A stretch of DNA of 64,000 nucleotides from Pempheris klunzingeri (GCF_042242105.1 NC_092018.1:22286667-22350666); one strand, 5' to 3'; positions 27,201 to 37,514 are shown, counted from the stretch's first letter. The notes: generated by a model not told the origin, from the sequence alone. Numbers and translations: made by a program.

Positions 27201-30200
27201 TAACCAGCTCACCGTGGCTGTTGTTATTTTGGAATTTTCTTCCCGCAGTGTCCTATCTGGCTATCAGCAGATGTGGGCTACAAGAATAAGTTTCTAGTGC
27301 CGTATAAGCTGCACTGCTAGTTTCAGTCCATAAGTCACTGTCCATGTCAGGAGGCATATAGATAAATACATATCAAACACATTTATGGTTACATATTTAA
27401 AAACACAAACTTGGCTTTGTCCTCAGTATCAGTCAGGTGCTATAGACGCCTGTCCGCTTTTGTTTTTGGCTTTGTCCAGTCATGACCAATCATTTTCACT
27501 GTCTCATCCCCTCAGTTCTGATGAGGACATGTGAGTATGGCTCGTCTTTTTGTGAGATGATGTGGTTTTCATTGTCTGTGTGTGTTTGTTCTGGCCAACA
27601 ATTTGCCTGCTTTCCAATGCTTCACAAATACAAATTAAGTATGAATTTAGTAATAATAGTAATAATGCTGCGTTCTTAAACGTTGCTGTTTTTTAAATGT
27701 CTTGTGTTTTTTAATTGTTGCACTTCCAAATGAAAAGTGCACTATGACTAAAATGTATTATTATTATTATTATTATTCCGCCTCACCGAGCCCTTTTGCA
27801 CTTCACGCTGCTACACAGCCATGAACCAAACTAGCAGGTGCACTTGGAGATGCCCACGGTCCGACCGAGACCCACCACTCCGCACTTGTTGTGCTTTCAC
27901 AATTAAAACGAGGAGTGTTTTACCCGACCAGTCTGAAGAGGTTATTGTGAAAGCAGGGGCAGGAGTGGGAATGGTTATAAGATAAGATAAAGATAAACCT
28001 TTTTTTATTGATCCCTCAGTGGGGAAAGTTCGCCGTTACTGCAGCTCAAGGGGACAGACAAAACACACAGTTAAAGTAAATAAACATAATATATACAGAA
28101 AAACCTTATATACACAAAGAAACATTATATACACAGAATACAATATTACAAAGAAACAACAACAGGGTGGGATGGAAACGTTATATGGATTATGTATTAT
28201 GGATTATTGCACAGTTGTCCATGATTGGCTAATAAATAAAGTGCATATAACTAATCTCGTGCTTTTTTTCCAGTTGTGTGCTGCCACTGATTTTGTTTGT
28301 CATTTTTGTATGTAAGGTTTATTTTTCATGTATGTTCTGACCGTCTGCCTGCTTTCCCTCAGGCTTCCCAATGCTTTTGCACTGAATTCCAATCATCCCA
28401 TGGCTTCTGCTGGCTCCACATCAGAAGGCATCAGCAGCCCCGTGGAGACGGACACACTGAAGATTGAGGAAGTTCAGGCACCAGCTACGGGGACCCGCAA
28501 GGCCAAAGTCCTTTATGATTACGATGCCGCTGACTCCAGCGAGCTGTCTCTTTTAGCTGATGAGGTGAGGTTTCATCATCAACCTGCAGCTGACAGGTGG
28601 AATAATGACTCAGGTCAGAAATCTCTCCAGGTTCAGGTGCAAACAATAGCTCCATTCACGTAGCATTTACCGATTCCAGTAATGTATCTGCTCTTTTCCC
28701 TGAAGGTTAATCTTTTATGTGTAAACAGTATTTCTGACAATTGTGGAGTGTTAACGTCAGTGTTAACGTCAGCGTTAACGTCAAGAACCCTGCTATTAAA
28801 AGACACATACATACATAGGAATGGGTTCTAATAGCCAGTTCCATTTTGATTCCGGTTCATAGTTCACAGAAAAATATCTGTATTCGTCAAGCTCTGACAT
28901 TAACGAATCTCCTATCAAACCTTTTATCTCATGTCAGTCTTTCATTAGCAGAGTGATGGAAAACACAGGCAGCAGTTTCGCATTTTTAGCGAAACTGCTG
29001 CACACAGTAACTGTCACACTGGGTGCAATTGTTCAAACATTGCTCAACTAGGAAAATGAAAGCAGAAGTTTCAGTGGCACTAGATGTCATTCCTGTCGTA
29101 AACTTAGTAATGGATTGACAGAAAGAAGCACCGTGCTCATGATGATGATAAGATAAGATAAGATGCTAATGATAAGAAACAAACCAGAACAAAATAAAAA
29201 TAAAAATAGAGACCATAGCTAACATGCTGCTGTATATCATGTGTACAGCGATGACTCCCAAATACTGGAGCCATTGACGGTATTCCATCAGACGCCCCCT
29301 CATTAGTGTTTTGATCATGTGAGTGCTGCAGACTGTCTCCCATATTTGTTTAAGTGGGTGGAGATCTGATGACTGCAGAGAACACCGGTTATGATTCATA
29401 TCATTTTCACACCCCTCAGTGCGAACGGAGCCTTTTTGCCCTGTATTAAAGTATGTGAACTGTATCACATTAACAAGTGTTGGCTCATTAACAGAAAAAC
29501 CTCAGCGTGTAGTTAAAACACAATTAAACAGCACCGCAAACTACGTCCTCCAGAATAACCACACGGTTGAATCAGTACATTAGAACAGCCTCCACCACAT
29601 TATGTGGCAACTCAGTGCTTGAGCTCACTGTAATATCATTTGATGATGTAATCCTTCAGAGCTGCAGCTGCAATCTGATTCATGCTGCCGCCGTGCCAGT
29701 AGTTTTCCACAAAGCCACTGTGTGTTTTACTAGTTGAACACGTTTAATGGGAGGCATCTGTAGGAAATGTTGGTTTAGTCATAAAACTAGAGGGTGTAGA
29801 CTTGTATTGTTTTATCCTTCCGTGCTGCTGACAGCTGTGTCCGGAGGCAGAGTCTTCGGTAGTCTGTTTGATATCCCAGGAACACGTAGAGGGGATTTCT
29901 TCACATTTGGCTCAAACATCCACTCGGACTCAGGGATGACCTCAGTAGAGTTGGCGGTCAAAGGTCACCGTGACATCAGAATGTTTCGCAAAATGCCACA
30001 ACTCACTAAGGGAAGGGGAGTCTATGACCATGTTCCGCATTTAGTCAGATACTGAATTGGTCACACTTATCTGGGGTCTGGACAGACATGGACGTAAACT
30101 GTAACTTGGCTGGCTGGTGGAGGCAAACAACCATGAGGTGGTCATTCTAGTTAATAATTTTATTTTTTGTTGTTTTGAAATCTCTTTCTCTCTTTGCTCT

Positions 30201-30366
30201 AGCGCTGCAGTTTGAAGTGTGGGGCTGAAAAGTGTCCGTGTCCTCCTCTGTGTTTCAGCTCATCACAGTTTACACAGTGCCGGGGATGGACTCTGACTGG
30301 CTGATTGGAGAGAGAGGAAACCAGAAAGGAAAAGTGCCTGTCACATACCTGGAGCTGCTCAGCTAA
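5494..30366 (+). CDS. sh3glb2: Endophilin-B2 (SH3 domain, GRB2-like, endophilin B2)
   Basis: Endophilin-B proteins bind and bend membranes through an N-BAR domain and recruit partners through a C-terminal SH3 domain; they act at endosomes, Golgi and mitochondria. Thirteen coding exons: 5494-5556, 6199-6340, 13043-13171, 17508-17641, 17942-18034, 18168-18179, 20003-20065, 23114-23137, 25422-25511, 26688-26788, 27516-27530, 28363-28564 and 30259-30366. All are GT-AG with compatible phases; together they give 1176 nt, 391 residues plus stop, close to the human length. The start MDFNVKKLAS and the first exon form the amphipathic N-terminal helix. The BAR region runs to about residue 285 and contains FLEGDWRTIS, RLDLDACK, TEFDRQAEVTRLLLEGISST and HLRCLHEF. 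The SH3 domain is the last 60 or so residues (AKVLYDYDA, ELSLLADE, DWLIGERG, GKVPVTYLELLS). Splicing can skip the 12-, 63-, 24- and 15-nt exons without a frameshift. The introns carry many transposon relics but the gene is intact. Confidence 0.96.
6119..6180. repeat. (TG)n microsatellite at the sh3glb2 exon 2 acceptor
   Basis: A nearly pure TG tract of about 60 bp. It ends 18 nt before the first base of exon 2 (6199), so it replaces much of the usual upstream part of the acceptor region. Confidence 0.97.
6651..7164. mobile_element. Non-autonomous DNA transposon with long terminal inverted repeats
   Basis: The left end begins TTAAAGGGATAGTGTGGAC and contains a GTGGGGTTGTGTGA block followed by CCATAGTCAG. 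The right end, read in reverse, gives TTGAAGGAATAGTTCAGA followed by the same CCATAGTCAGTGTATTAC block, so the inverted repeats are roughly 60-80 bp and imperfect. I recall this 'AAAGGGATAGTTC' family as a common teleost interspersed repeat of the MITE type. No transposase is visible inside. It lies in sh3glb2 intron 2. Confidence 0.75.
8101..8790 (-). mobile_element. 3' fragment of an L2/CR1-like LINE with (ATTG)n tail
   Basis: The left edge is TCAATCAATCAATCTTTATT, the complement of an ATTG-repeat LINE tail, followed by a 3'UTR block with AAGACG, AGAGCAGGTCTAGACC and GAATCCCCACATGAGCAGC. The same block occurs at 15143-15345, 20543-20695, 46290-47262 and 47700-48240. In the plus-oriented copies the upstream part reads as a LINE C-terminus ending in a TFKSRLKTFLFDKAYS-type motif, which places the family in the L2/CR1 group. 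This copy is 5'-truncated in sh3glb2 intron 2. Confidence 0.75.
9420..9545 (-). mobile_element. LINE 3'-tail relic with (TAGA)n microsatellite
   Basis: A (TAGA)n run of about 55 bp at 9424-9480 is joined to ATACTTTATTGATCCCCGGG and GGAAATTC, a 3'-end motif that recurs widely in teleost genomes. The repeat is the tail, so the parent element lies on the minus strand and is almost entirely truncated. I cannot name the clade. Confidence 0.55.
10375..10560 (-). mobile_element. Second LINE 3'-tail relic with AAT/ACT repeats
   Basis: The sequence TTTAATAATCCCCAGGGGGA with AAATTGC is a diverged version of the 9480 motif. It is followed by simple repeats (AATAATGAT, ACTACTACT). No coding remnant is visible. 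It lies within sh3glb2 intron 2. Confidence 0.4.
15143..15345 (-). mobile_element. L2-like LINE 3' fragment, (ATTG)n tail
   Basis: Seven TCAA units lead into CTTTATTTATATAGCGCC, then the conserved block AGAGCAGGTCTAGACC and GAATCCCCACATGAGCAGC shared with the 8101-8790 copy. Only about 200 bp of the 3' end is present. It lies in sh3glb2 intron 3. Confidence 0.75.
16155..16190. repeat. (TG)n microsatellite
   Basis: A pure TG run of about 36 bp in sh3glb2 intron 3. Confidence 0.95.
18168..18179 (+). other. sh3glb2: 12-nt microexon of sh3glb2 (Cys-Glu-Gly-Glu)
   Basis: An acceptor TTTACAG precedes TGCGAGGGAGAA, which is followed by the donor GTGAGT. Exon 5 ends on a codon boundary and exon 7 (20003) begins on one, so the four codons insert in frame between the AKAA end of exon 5 and MAPDFQE. 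The insertion sits in the loop region where endophilin-B proteins are known to carry splice-variable segments. It is too short for routine gene finding. Confidence 0.8.
20271..20305. repeat. (CA)n microsatellite
   Basis: A CA run of about 34 bp in sh3glb2 intron 7. A second, shorter run follows at about 20431-20451 after a short C tract. Confidence 0.93.
20543..20695 (-). mobile_element. L2-like LINE 3' fragment
   Basis: CAGTCAATCTTTATTTATAT is followed by CATAAAGAGCAGG and GAATCCCCACATGAGCAGC. This is a short, internally deleted copy of the same family as 8101-8790, in sh3glb2 intron 7. Confidence 0.7.
22310..22357. repeat. (TG)n microsatellite
   Basis: A pure TG run of about 48 bp in sh3glb2 intron 7. 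Downstream, 22430-22500 carries a GTTTATTGTCATATGCACAG and GAATGAAATTCTTAC block that looks like another LINE 3' tail. Confidence 0.93.
23395..24034. mobile_element. Tc1/mariner-type element with TA flank, internally decayed
   Basis: The left terminus CACTACTCACAAAAAGTTAG with GGATATT is matched in reverse at the right end (AATATCCCTAAC then TTTTTGTGAGTAGTG). A TA dinucleotide precedes the left end and the right flank is TGTA, fitting TA-target insertion with one changed base. Between the ends are 640 bp with no intact frame. It lies in sh3glb2 intron 8, just before the 25422 exon. Confidence 0.75.
24211..24250. repeat. (CA)n microsatellite
   Basis: A CA run of about 40 bp in sh3glb2 intron 8. 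Confidence 0.93.
26028..26620. repeat. Composite of two teleost interspersed repeats (MITE-like)
   Basis: The first part, about 26028-26240, begins GGGCACTGCTCATTTTCAGG and includes CTACTAGAACCCGTTTACATG, a pattern I recall from a widespread teleost repeat. The second part, about 26285-26560, has imperfect inverted halves: GGGATTCTGAAAAACCTC near its left and GAGGTACTTTTCAGATTCCC near its right. It also contains a GCTGATTGGT motif. Neither has a credible reading frame. They lie directly upstream of the 26688 exon of sh3glb2. Confidence 0.45.
27516..27530 (+). other. sh3glb2: 15-nt microexon of sh3glb2 (adds SSDED)
   Basis: The acceptor CCCCTCAG is followed by TTCTGATGAGGACAT and the donor GTGAGT. 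Exon 10 ends with AG of a split codon and exon 12 begins with G. Inclusion gives G-S-S-D-E-D-M-L-P-N and skipping gives G-R-L-P-N, both open. It adds acidic residues to the linker between the BAR and SH3 domains. I infer that it is an alternative exon. Confidence 0.72.
27963..28140 (-). mobile_element. LINE 3'-tail relic
   Basis: GATAAGATAAAGATAAACC runs into TTTTTTTATTGATCCCTCAG and GGGGAAAGTTC, a diverged copy of the 'TTTATTGATCCC' LINE 3' end also seen at 9480. An adjacent A-rich stretch has TATACA repeats. It lies in sh3glb2 intron 11. Confidence 0.45.
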
Positions 30367-30397
30367 AGAACACACACGTGCATGTGCATGTGTGTGA

Positions 30398-30418
30398 GGG
30401 GGGGGGGGGGGGGGGGGG
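30398..30418 (+). repeat. Homopolymer of 21 G
   Basis: An unbroken run of 21 G begins 32 nt after the sh3glb2 stop codon. In RNA such a run can form G-quadruplexes. Its exact length is uncertain because homopolymers are error-prone in sequencing. Confidence 0.85.
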
Positions 30419-30540
30419 TACTACTAAAGCCATGAGGATAATCCATTCACTTCACTTCAATTCATTTCACACTGTTGCACTAACCTGTTACATAGAATAG
30501 CACTCCTCCACAGTAAGCATGAGCAAAAGGGTTAAGTTAA

Positions 30541-30553
30541 ACACACACACACA

Positions 30554-30599
<46 letters not shown>
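30541..30599. repeat. (CA)n microsatellite
   Basis: About 59 bp of CA with one TCA interruption, in the presumed sh3glb2 3'UTR. Confidence 0.95.
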
Positions 30600-30603
<4 letters not shown>

Positions 30604-32502
30604 TCCATGTGCTTCTCAGAACACATTGAAAGATATTGGAGACGGACAGCAGTAATGATGGAGACGTTGTTAGAATGAAGGACAGGAAAATCCCCATTGG
30701 CCATGGTTAACATTCCTTTTAGATCTATTTTGTGATTTATTTTGACAGATTTTGTTTTCCTATTTATTTCCTATTTATTGTTGTGCATCCCAAAGGTTCA
30801 GGTGGACCTTTCCATGGTTGGACAAAGTTTAGCTGTGAAATGTGACACGCCGTCTTCAGATGGATTTCCATCCAGATCTTGTTGATGTGTTTGCAAAAAG
30901 TGTCTTTATTGTCTCCTACAGTCACCTGTGTTTGTAAGGTTGCACCGATCTGTCCCTGAGTGAAACGTTTGATCAGCTTGTCTTCAGAAGATAAAACTTA
31001 AAACGCAATAACAATGCCTCTCGCAGGGAAAGGGTGATGACTAGTGTTATCTAGTCTAGACTAGTGTTATTCAGCTCCTCGCTGACCACTGAAGAAGAAC
31101 TGAAATGAGTTGGGGCAAACAGACAGCGGATCATTGTGGCCACATCAGGTCATCAGGATAGGTCATTAAGTTGCGTTGACTGCCTGCAATCAGATTTCTA
31201 GTAATTATCCAGCCATGCACAAGGAAAACCTCTCATACCACTTTATGGTTGATTTTAGATCCATAAAGAGAAATGAAAGATGGGACTGCATCTTAGTTTT
31301 AGTGCAGAAATGTGGTCTGCTCTTTCTCTTCCTTCCAGTACGACATGAATAGAATTACATGTCTTGTGTGTTTTATCTTTTCTTTTTTTTTCTTTTTTTA
31401 TCCTCAACAAAAGCATTCAAATTACAAACAGCTTACACTGAAGAATAATAACCATAAAACAGCAAATAAGGTTTTGTATTGGATGTTTTATCATCCATGA
31501 CTCTTGGGAAGCAGATTTGCCTTAACAGCTAATTGAAATGAATGTAATTACCGTGTTATTTTAAGTGGCAGTAACATTTTGTGGACAGTTGGATGGAACG
31601 TTACTATAGCAACAGTTTTGGATGACTGAGTCCTGTCATGAACTTGTTACAGTTAGACTTTCCCGTAGGCCTATGTTTTTGTTTTTTTTTGTTTTGTCTC
31701 CCATACCGCTCCACAGCACTCTAGATGTCAATAAACATGAACACCCCCATCCTTACTGCCTTAAGATGATGGGAACATGTGAAGGCCATCTGCTGCAAAC
31801 CACAGAGTGTGCTTCCCTGAGCAAATTGCCCAGAGACTCAGTCTACATCACATGGCATGCAAGACAGTTACTCATAATGATGTGTGTTTTTGTGTGATGT
31901 TGGTTTGCCCTTGGTTTGTTTTTTTAAATTAAGGATGTTTCCTGTTTGTTGCTGTTTTTGTCTGCTGTTACTTTAAAGTGTCTTCAGTCTTTGTGCTGCA
32001 TGTGCTACAGCTAGTAGCCTATCCTTCAGGACGTGTGTGTGCGTGTCTATGATGTAGCGAAGTCTGCTTGTGTGAGATCTGGAGCACCGACATTTTTACA
32101 CAAAAACTAATGCGTGCTCTCTCGTGTCCAGTACGTGTACATGCATGCACACTGTCAAAAACATTTTTGACAGCCTGATCTCAGCAGTTTTTGTGAAATA
32201 AGCACAGTGTTTGAAAATGCAAAAATTTGCCAGCAGAGGACAAATGAAATCAACCTTTTTTATCTGCAGTCAACAAGGCATGCAGGTGAGAATGGGGTCT
32301 GATAATTCATGTTGAGTCCTGCTCTCTGCTCTTGTGCTCATTTCACAATTTTTTGGGGAGGTTCTCTCTTCAAAAATGTTTTTTTTTTTACCTCTGCTGT
32401 TGTGATTCTGTTGTACCTCATCTTGTATTATTACTTTGTTAAAATATGTATTGCCTGTTCCTTAACCATGCTGAATGAATGAAATGTGATGATATGGGAT
32501 TT

Positions 32503-32508
32503 AATAAA
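32503..32508 (+). promoter_or_regulatory. Candidate polyadenylation signal for sh3glb2
   Basis: AATAAA lies 2.1 kb after the stop codon in the sense strand, with T-rich sequence just upstream. Other AATAAA-like hexamers occur, so this choice is tentative. Confidence 0.4.
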
Positions 32509-32639
32509 AAGTCAGATTTATTTGAATTCATTGAGCCACTGTACAGTACTCGATCCCTCGAGCCCCTCTGTCTCTCGGAGCTGACAGTCCTAATGAAGAT
32601 GAGACATGACTCACATACCTCCTGGATGATGAACTGACT

Positions 32640-32835
32640 GTACTTGTTTAGCTTCTTTCTAGTCCTTTCAACCACTCAAAACGCAGTAGCACTATATTCA
32701 CATTCACCCATTCACACACCATTCACGCGGTGTTGGCAGGGGCTGCTATGTTTAGGGTTCAGTATCTGGTCCAAGGATACTTTAACATGTCGGGAATCAA
32801 ACCGTCGATCTTCTGATTGGTGAACAACCTACAGT
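32640..32835. repeat. Degraded copy of a teleost 3'-LINE/SINE-like repeat
   Basis: Contains TTCTTTCTAGTCCTTTCAAC, CCACTCAAAACGC, CATTCACCCATTCACACACC, GGTCCAAGGATAC and CAAACCGTCGATCTTCTGAT. I recall this order from a common fish repeat; a second copy is at about 38170-38430. No coding content. Confidence 0.55.
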
Positions 32836-33809
32836 GGTGTCAGTGTAGGTTGTTGGGAACTTTCCATCCATCCAACACCTTCAAACTGTGAGACACATTG
32901 TCGCACTGTTCCTACATTACTATGTACCCTCACAACCACACACACACACACACACACACTGTATGCCCACCAGGGGTTGCAAGATGAATCTAAGGGGTCA
33001 CGAGGTGATTAACAAGCTAGGAGAGCAGAAAATATCAGAATCTGTGATCACGTTCATGTCTCCATCAGACTGAACAGACTCAGGATCTGGCTGGCTGGTG
33101 AGTTTTTGAGCGACACGGCTGTGACCCGGAGGTTGTTCCCCTGTTTGCTTGAATTGACTCCTGGGCATCTATAAAGTTTTTTGAACTTTTTCTAATCACC
33201 AAGCGGGAGAAAGAATCTTTCATTCGCCATGCAAGGCATGCATGAAAAGGAAGCATAGGGGGGCATACAAGTAACTGCTTCAAGATTAAAGTAAGTACTA
33301 ATCACTGTATGTAGTTTTTTCCATGTAGATGTAGACGTTACTCAACAGCCAATAGGAACGCGCCCTTGAAAGAGCCCACCCACGCGATAGGTTTGTGTCA
33401 AAACTCAAACAAAGAAACAAAATAAAAGACAGTTATTTGTTTTCAAGAGACATTTTTTATTTTGAAGGTTATAATTTTTTGCTTGAGTTCATTTTTTTCT
33501 CTCTCAAATCCATTTATTTTGATTGACTTTTAATAAGTTTTGCTTGAAACTTTTGAAACAAATCTGATTCCATACCCCCCTTTAGGCACCACCTGACACA
33601 GGTACAGGAAGTGAGTGTGTGGAGTGTCTCTTTCCTATGACTTCGTAATTAAAGCACTCTTATGCCCTTTCTCTGCTGATGCCCAATTTGCATAACATTG
33701 CACAGTGTAATCTTCTCTATACTTGCTATTGATATTGTATAATTAATAGTAGTATAGTGTAAGAATATTAGAATGAGACATTCTATGACTCTGTTGTGGC
33801 ATCAGCCAC
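32836..33809. other. No gene recognised
   Basis: AT-rich sequence with a short CA run at about 32937-32960. Open frames here are short and show no family motif. A GCAAGGCATG block near 33231 and T-rich stretches have no clear role. Confidence 0.5.
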
Positions 33810-33905
33810 CTTATATGGAGTGGTCTGCTGGGGGAGCAGCATCACAGCTGTGGACTGGAGGAGACTGGACAAGTTCATCAAGAAGGCCAGCTCTGCCCTG
33901 GGTTA
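33810..33905 (+). pseudogene. Short LINE open-reading-frame 2 fragment
   Basis: About 95 bp translate to LYGVVCWGSSITAVDWRRLD followed by KFIKKASSALG. This matches the pattern near the C-terminus of fish LINE reverse transcriptase proteins (CWG..S....D..RL.KL.KKASS.LG). Both ends are truncated. Confidence 0.6.
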
Positions 33906-34204
33906 TCTTATGAATATGTTTTGCGTTCTTTTTTATTTTTAGAAACTTGAAGAGGTCAAATTAGTCCAAATACAATGAGGAAAAGAATTGCTCATGGGAT
34001 TATGTGGTCATCCATTCCACTGCCGACGAAGACTTTTAAGTAAACATTTTCACAGGCAGAAAAGACTGGGAATCAATGTGTCCCCAATGTGCTTTTGTCA
34101 TCAGAAGAAAATAGTCTCCAACAAATGCACTAATAATGCATTACTTCCTCCTGTTTGCGGTCCCAGCCAGAGCCAAAGTGGTGACATTGTGATTGTGTCT
34201 TGAA

Positions 34205-35638
34205 TCCATCTTTCACTGATCCTGGAAACATCCTGGAAAAAACAGTTGCATCTCAAGTCCACTCTCACCTTTCCAATAACAACCTCTATGAACAGTTCCA
34301 GTAAGGCACAGAACAGAAACAGCCCTTCTCAAAATCACCAACGACCTTTTAATGACAGCAGATTCCATCCTCATCCTCCTCGACCTGACTGCAGCTTTTG
34401 ATACCATCTCCCATTCCATCCTTTTCCATAGACTGGCTTCCATTGGCTTATCTGGCACCCCACTTCACTGGTTCATATCATATCTGTCTAGCCGTTCCCA
34501 GTTCATTCAGTTAAAAACATTTTCATCCCAGCCATCTCCCATCTCTTCCGGTGTTCCCCAGGGTTCTGTCCTTGGACCTATACTTTTCATCATCTATCTC
34601 CTCCCCCTTGGCCACATTTTCCGTAAATGTAACATTCACTTTCATTGCTATGCAGACGACACCCAGCTCTACCTTTCCACCAAACTCACCTCCTCCCTAC
34701 CTCCCACCTCCCTCTGTGACTGCCTGCAAGAAATCAACTCCTGGTTCTCCTCCAACTTTCTCAAACTCAACAGTGACAAAACCGAGGTTCTCCTCATTGG
34801 TACCAAATCCACTCTCACAAAAGCTAACAGTTTCACCTTCACCATCGCCAACTCCTCTGTCTCCCCCTCCCCTCAAGTAAAAAATCTGGGTGTCGTCCTT
34901 GACGGCACTCTGTCTTTTCAAACACACATCAATAATGTCACCCGGTCAGCATACTTTGACCTACGCAACATTAATCGCCTCCGTCCTTTCCTCACCCCCG
35001 CCATCCTGGTCCACCCTCTGGTCACCTCCCGTCTGGATTACTGCAACTCACTTCTCTCTGGTCTCCCCCTCAAGTCCCTCCATAAACTGCAACTGGTTCA
35101 GAATGCTGCAGCCCGGATCATCACCAGGACCCCTTCTATCAGTCAAATCACCCCTGTTCTCCAACAGCTTCACTGGCTCCCGGTCACATATCGCATTTCA
35201 TATAAAATCCTCCTTCTAACCTTCAAAGCCCTCCATAACCTTGCCTCTCCATACCTGACTGAACTCCTCCACATAAACACACCCAGCCGGACTCTCAGAT
35301 CATCATCCTCCATCAACCTCACGATCCCTCCTGCCCGTATGACCACCATGGGGTCCAGAGCCTTCAGCCGCTCTGCCCCCCGCCTCTGGAACTCCCTCCC
35401 ACCTGACATCAGGAACATCAATACTTTGACCATCTTCAAATCTCACCTCAAAACCCACCTGTTTAAACAAGCCTACTCACTGTAACATCACTCTGCAGAT
35501 CTTCCACCCCTTGGTTTTTTAAATTTTTTGACTTTTTAATGTGCTTTTTCACTGTTTGTTTTTAACTGTGTTGTACGGTGTCCTTGAGTGCCTTGAAAGG
35601 CGCCTATAAATAAAATGTATTATTATTATTATTATTAA
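34205..35638 (+). mobile_element. 5'-truncated L2/CR1-clade LINE retrotransposon with (ATT)n tail
   Basis: The element starts within the reverse transcriptase region (upstream remnant reads ILEKTVASQVHSHLSNNNLY) and ends with CGCCTATAAATAAAATGTAT followed by ATT repeats, the usual L2-type 3' tail. A second member of the same family lies at 40742. A small deletion near 34300, after YEQFQ, breaks the frame, so this is a dead copy. No target duplication could be defined. Confidence 0.85.
34352..35485 (+). pseudogene. LINE reverse transcriptase, C-terminal two thirds
   Basis: The open stretch of 377 codons holds the classic polymerase blocks: [13 protein letters not shown] (motif A, first Asp), [15 protein letters not shown] (motif B) and [10 protein letters not shown] (motif C, the catalytic Asp pair). 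Next come [25 protein letters not shown] and the C-terminal half with [54 protein letters not shown] and [17 protein letters not shown]. Family: non-LTR retrotransposon, L2/CR1 group. It normally carries out target-primed reverse transcription. The endonuclease and the start of the protein are missing, so it is non-functional although this segment is open. Confidence 0.88.
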
Positions 35639-35965
35639 TGATGGAGAAGAACTGATGAGCTTCTCCTAAAATTCTTGTTTCAAACGAATTCTGGGAACAG
35701 AGTTCTGTCAGGACTCAAAGATGACTCATGGAAAGTTAAATGAGGGCTGCATGGCCAATGTGAGACACGGCTGGGCCTCAGGCTAATCTAATACTCCCAC
35801 TCTCCAGGATGTGGGCTGAAGGTTCACCACACAGCACTATGAATTGAACGTGAAACAAAGGACAAAGAAACTGCCTGTGCCATGCAGAACTATACAAAAT
35901 GTTCAATGAACAGTAACGGTTGGTAAAAGCTTTAGGGAATTACTATTTAAAAATGAAATAATATA
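35639..35965. other. No gene recognised
   Basis: Unique-looking sequence between the LINE tail and the first MITE. No open frame of note. Confidence 0.5.
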
Positions 35966-36201
35966 CACTGTTGCCCATAAAGTTGGAATAATTGTTCAAT
36001 ATCCCCAATTTTGTTAAACCCTGAATACACAGTTTGCAAAGGTTCATTGTGGTTTAAGTTTCACTGTGATATGTTTGGAAGAGTTTGATCAATAAAGTTG
36101 AGAAGATATACACTTTATTTATCAAGAATAAATCACATTGTCACAATCATTTCATGAGAAGAGGTAAAAAACATTTTATTCCAACTTTATGGGCAACCGT
36201 G
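35966..36201 (-). mobile_element. 236-bp Tc1/mariner-type MITE, copy 1 (inverted relative to copies 2 and 3)
   Basis: It begins CACTGTTGCCCATAAAGTTG and ends CAACTTTATGGGCAACCGTG, an inverted repeat of about 26 bp, flanked on both sides by TA. No coding capacity. Orientation is relative to copy 2. Confidence 0.88.
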
Positions 36202-37280
36202 TATTTTTGAGGTGATTGCCATCTAGAGTAGAAACCAGTGGGCTTGGGATTGAGTGGCACAGACAGAGTAAGTAAAAGGATGTGAAAGAAATCCTAATAT
36301 TTTGGACACTGAGTTTGCACCCAGCCACTGGTCAGGCTGCAAGAACAGCAAAACCCTCAACACGTTGTTCAGCATGATGAAATAGTAAAGAAACTTACTT
36401 GTTGCTCATGTGAGACTGAAGCCAAAGTTGACCACCCATCGTATTTTAGATGCTGAAGAGTAATCAAGAGGATTTATTAACAATGCAAGAAGGATACATA
36501 GTTTTTGGTGGTTTGACCTAATCAACAAGACATATAAGAAAATGTAACCATCTAGTGGGAAAGAAGAATGAAACAGTGGCATATTCCCCCAATGGAGTCC
36601 AAACACTGGTGGTGGTGATGAGGGGTGAAGAGAACTGAATGAAGAAGAGCAGCCTTTGATGAAGGTGCACATCAGCAGTGCATCACTCACTTGATGGTTG
36701 TGCTGAGAAAAGATTAGCCAGACAATTTCTTACTACTTATACAGTATCTCCAAACTGTTTAATTTCCCCTTTATAGACTGTAGATTGTCTTGTGTCTTTG
36801 CACTGTGATCTAAAAGTGAATTGCTCTGTTTTGAAACAGCATGCTTTGTCTGTTTCAACTGTCTGTTAAATCAAAGCAGGCCCTTTTGTAAAATAGCACA
36901 AAGCAGCTTTAGATATTCGCGTAGGATACATCTTTCTGTTTTTGGTCTGTAAAGGCTGAATCTACTGTGCTAATTTACCCTGATATACCAGATGGGAAAA
37001 GAAGAGTCTCATGAGATTTGTCCTTTCAAAAATGGATAGATCACATCATGTCCAAACAAGTTATTAATACTGTTGAGGCCTCTCCACTGAAGTGTTGGTA
37101 AAACCTGAAGAGTGAGTCAGAAAACTCCTACTCTTTTCTGGAAGCTACATTTAAAGGAACTCTCACTCCAAGAATGTTATCCATTTCAAATATTCATCCC
37201 CTGAAGGTTTGGAAGGCAGCTCTGAGAGGGCAGCTTAAAATGTTTAAATTATTATGCACTGCAGTTAATTTGCAGATTAT
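36202..37280. other. No gene recognised
   Basis: About 1.1 kb of AT-rich sequence between MITE copy 1 and the ATT/ATC repeat. No motif-bearing reading frame or clear repeat. Confidence 0.5.
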
Positions 37281-37284
37281 TAAC

Positions 37285-37335
37285 CCTTTATTATTATTAT
37301 AATTATCATGATCATGATTATTCTTATTATCATCA

Positions 37336-37402
<67 letters not shown>

Positions 37403-37514
37403 CATGATTATCATTATTATTATCATCATTATCATTATCATTATCATGATTATCATTATTATTCTTATTATTATCATCATTATCATTATCATTATTATCA
37501 TTATTATTATTAAC
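37285..37514. repeat. (ATT)n/(ATC)n trinucleotide tract
   Basis: About 225 bp of ATT with interspersed ATC and occasional ATG or CTT units. Poly-isoleucine and Ile/Met frames on both strands are products of this tract and not proteins. Confidence 0.95.

Larger units (their letters stand above)
30367..32520 (+). other. sh3glb2: Probable 3' untranslated region of sh3glb2
   Basis: After the TAA at 30364-30366 no further exon is visible. The stretch contains a 21-G homopolymer at 30398-30418, a CA microsatellite at 30541-30599 and several short T-rich patches, then an AATAAA at 32503. No competing gene is seen. The 3' end is inferred from that signal only. Confidence 0.5.

Noticed and set aside
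34551..35439. Other frames within the LINE reverse transcriptase region, both strands
   Set aside because: They overlap the clear reverse transcriptase frame and have no recognisable domains.
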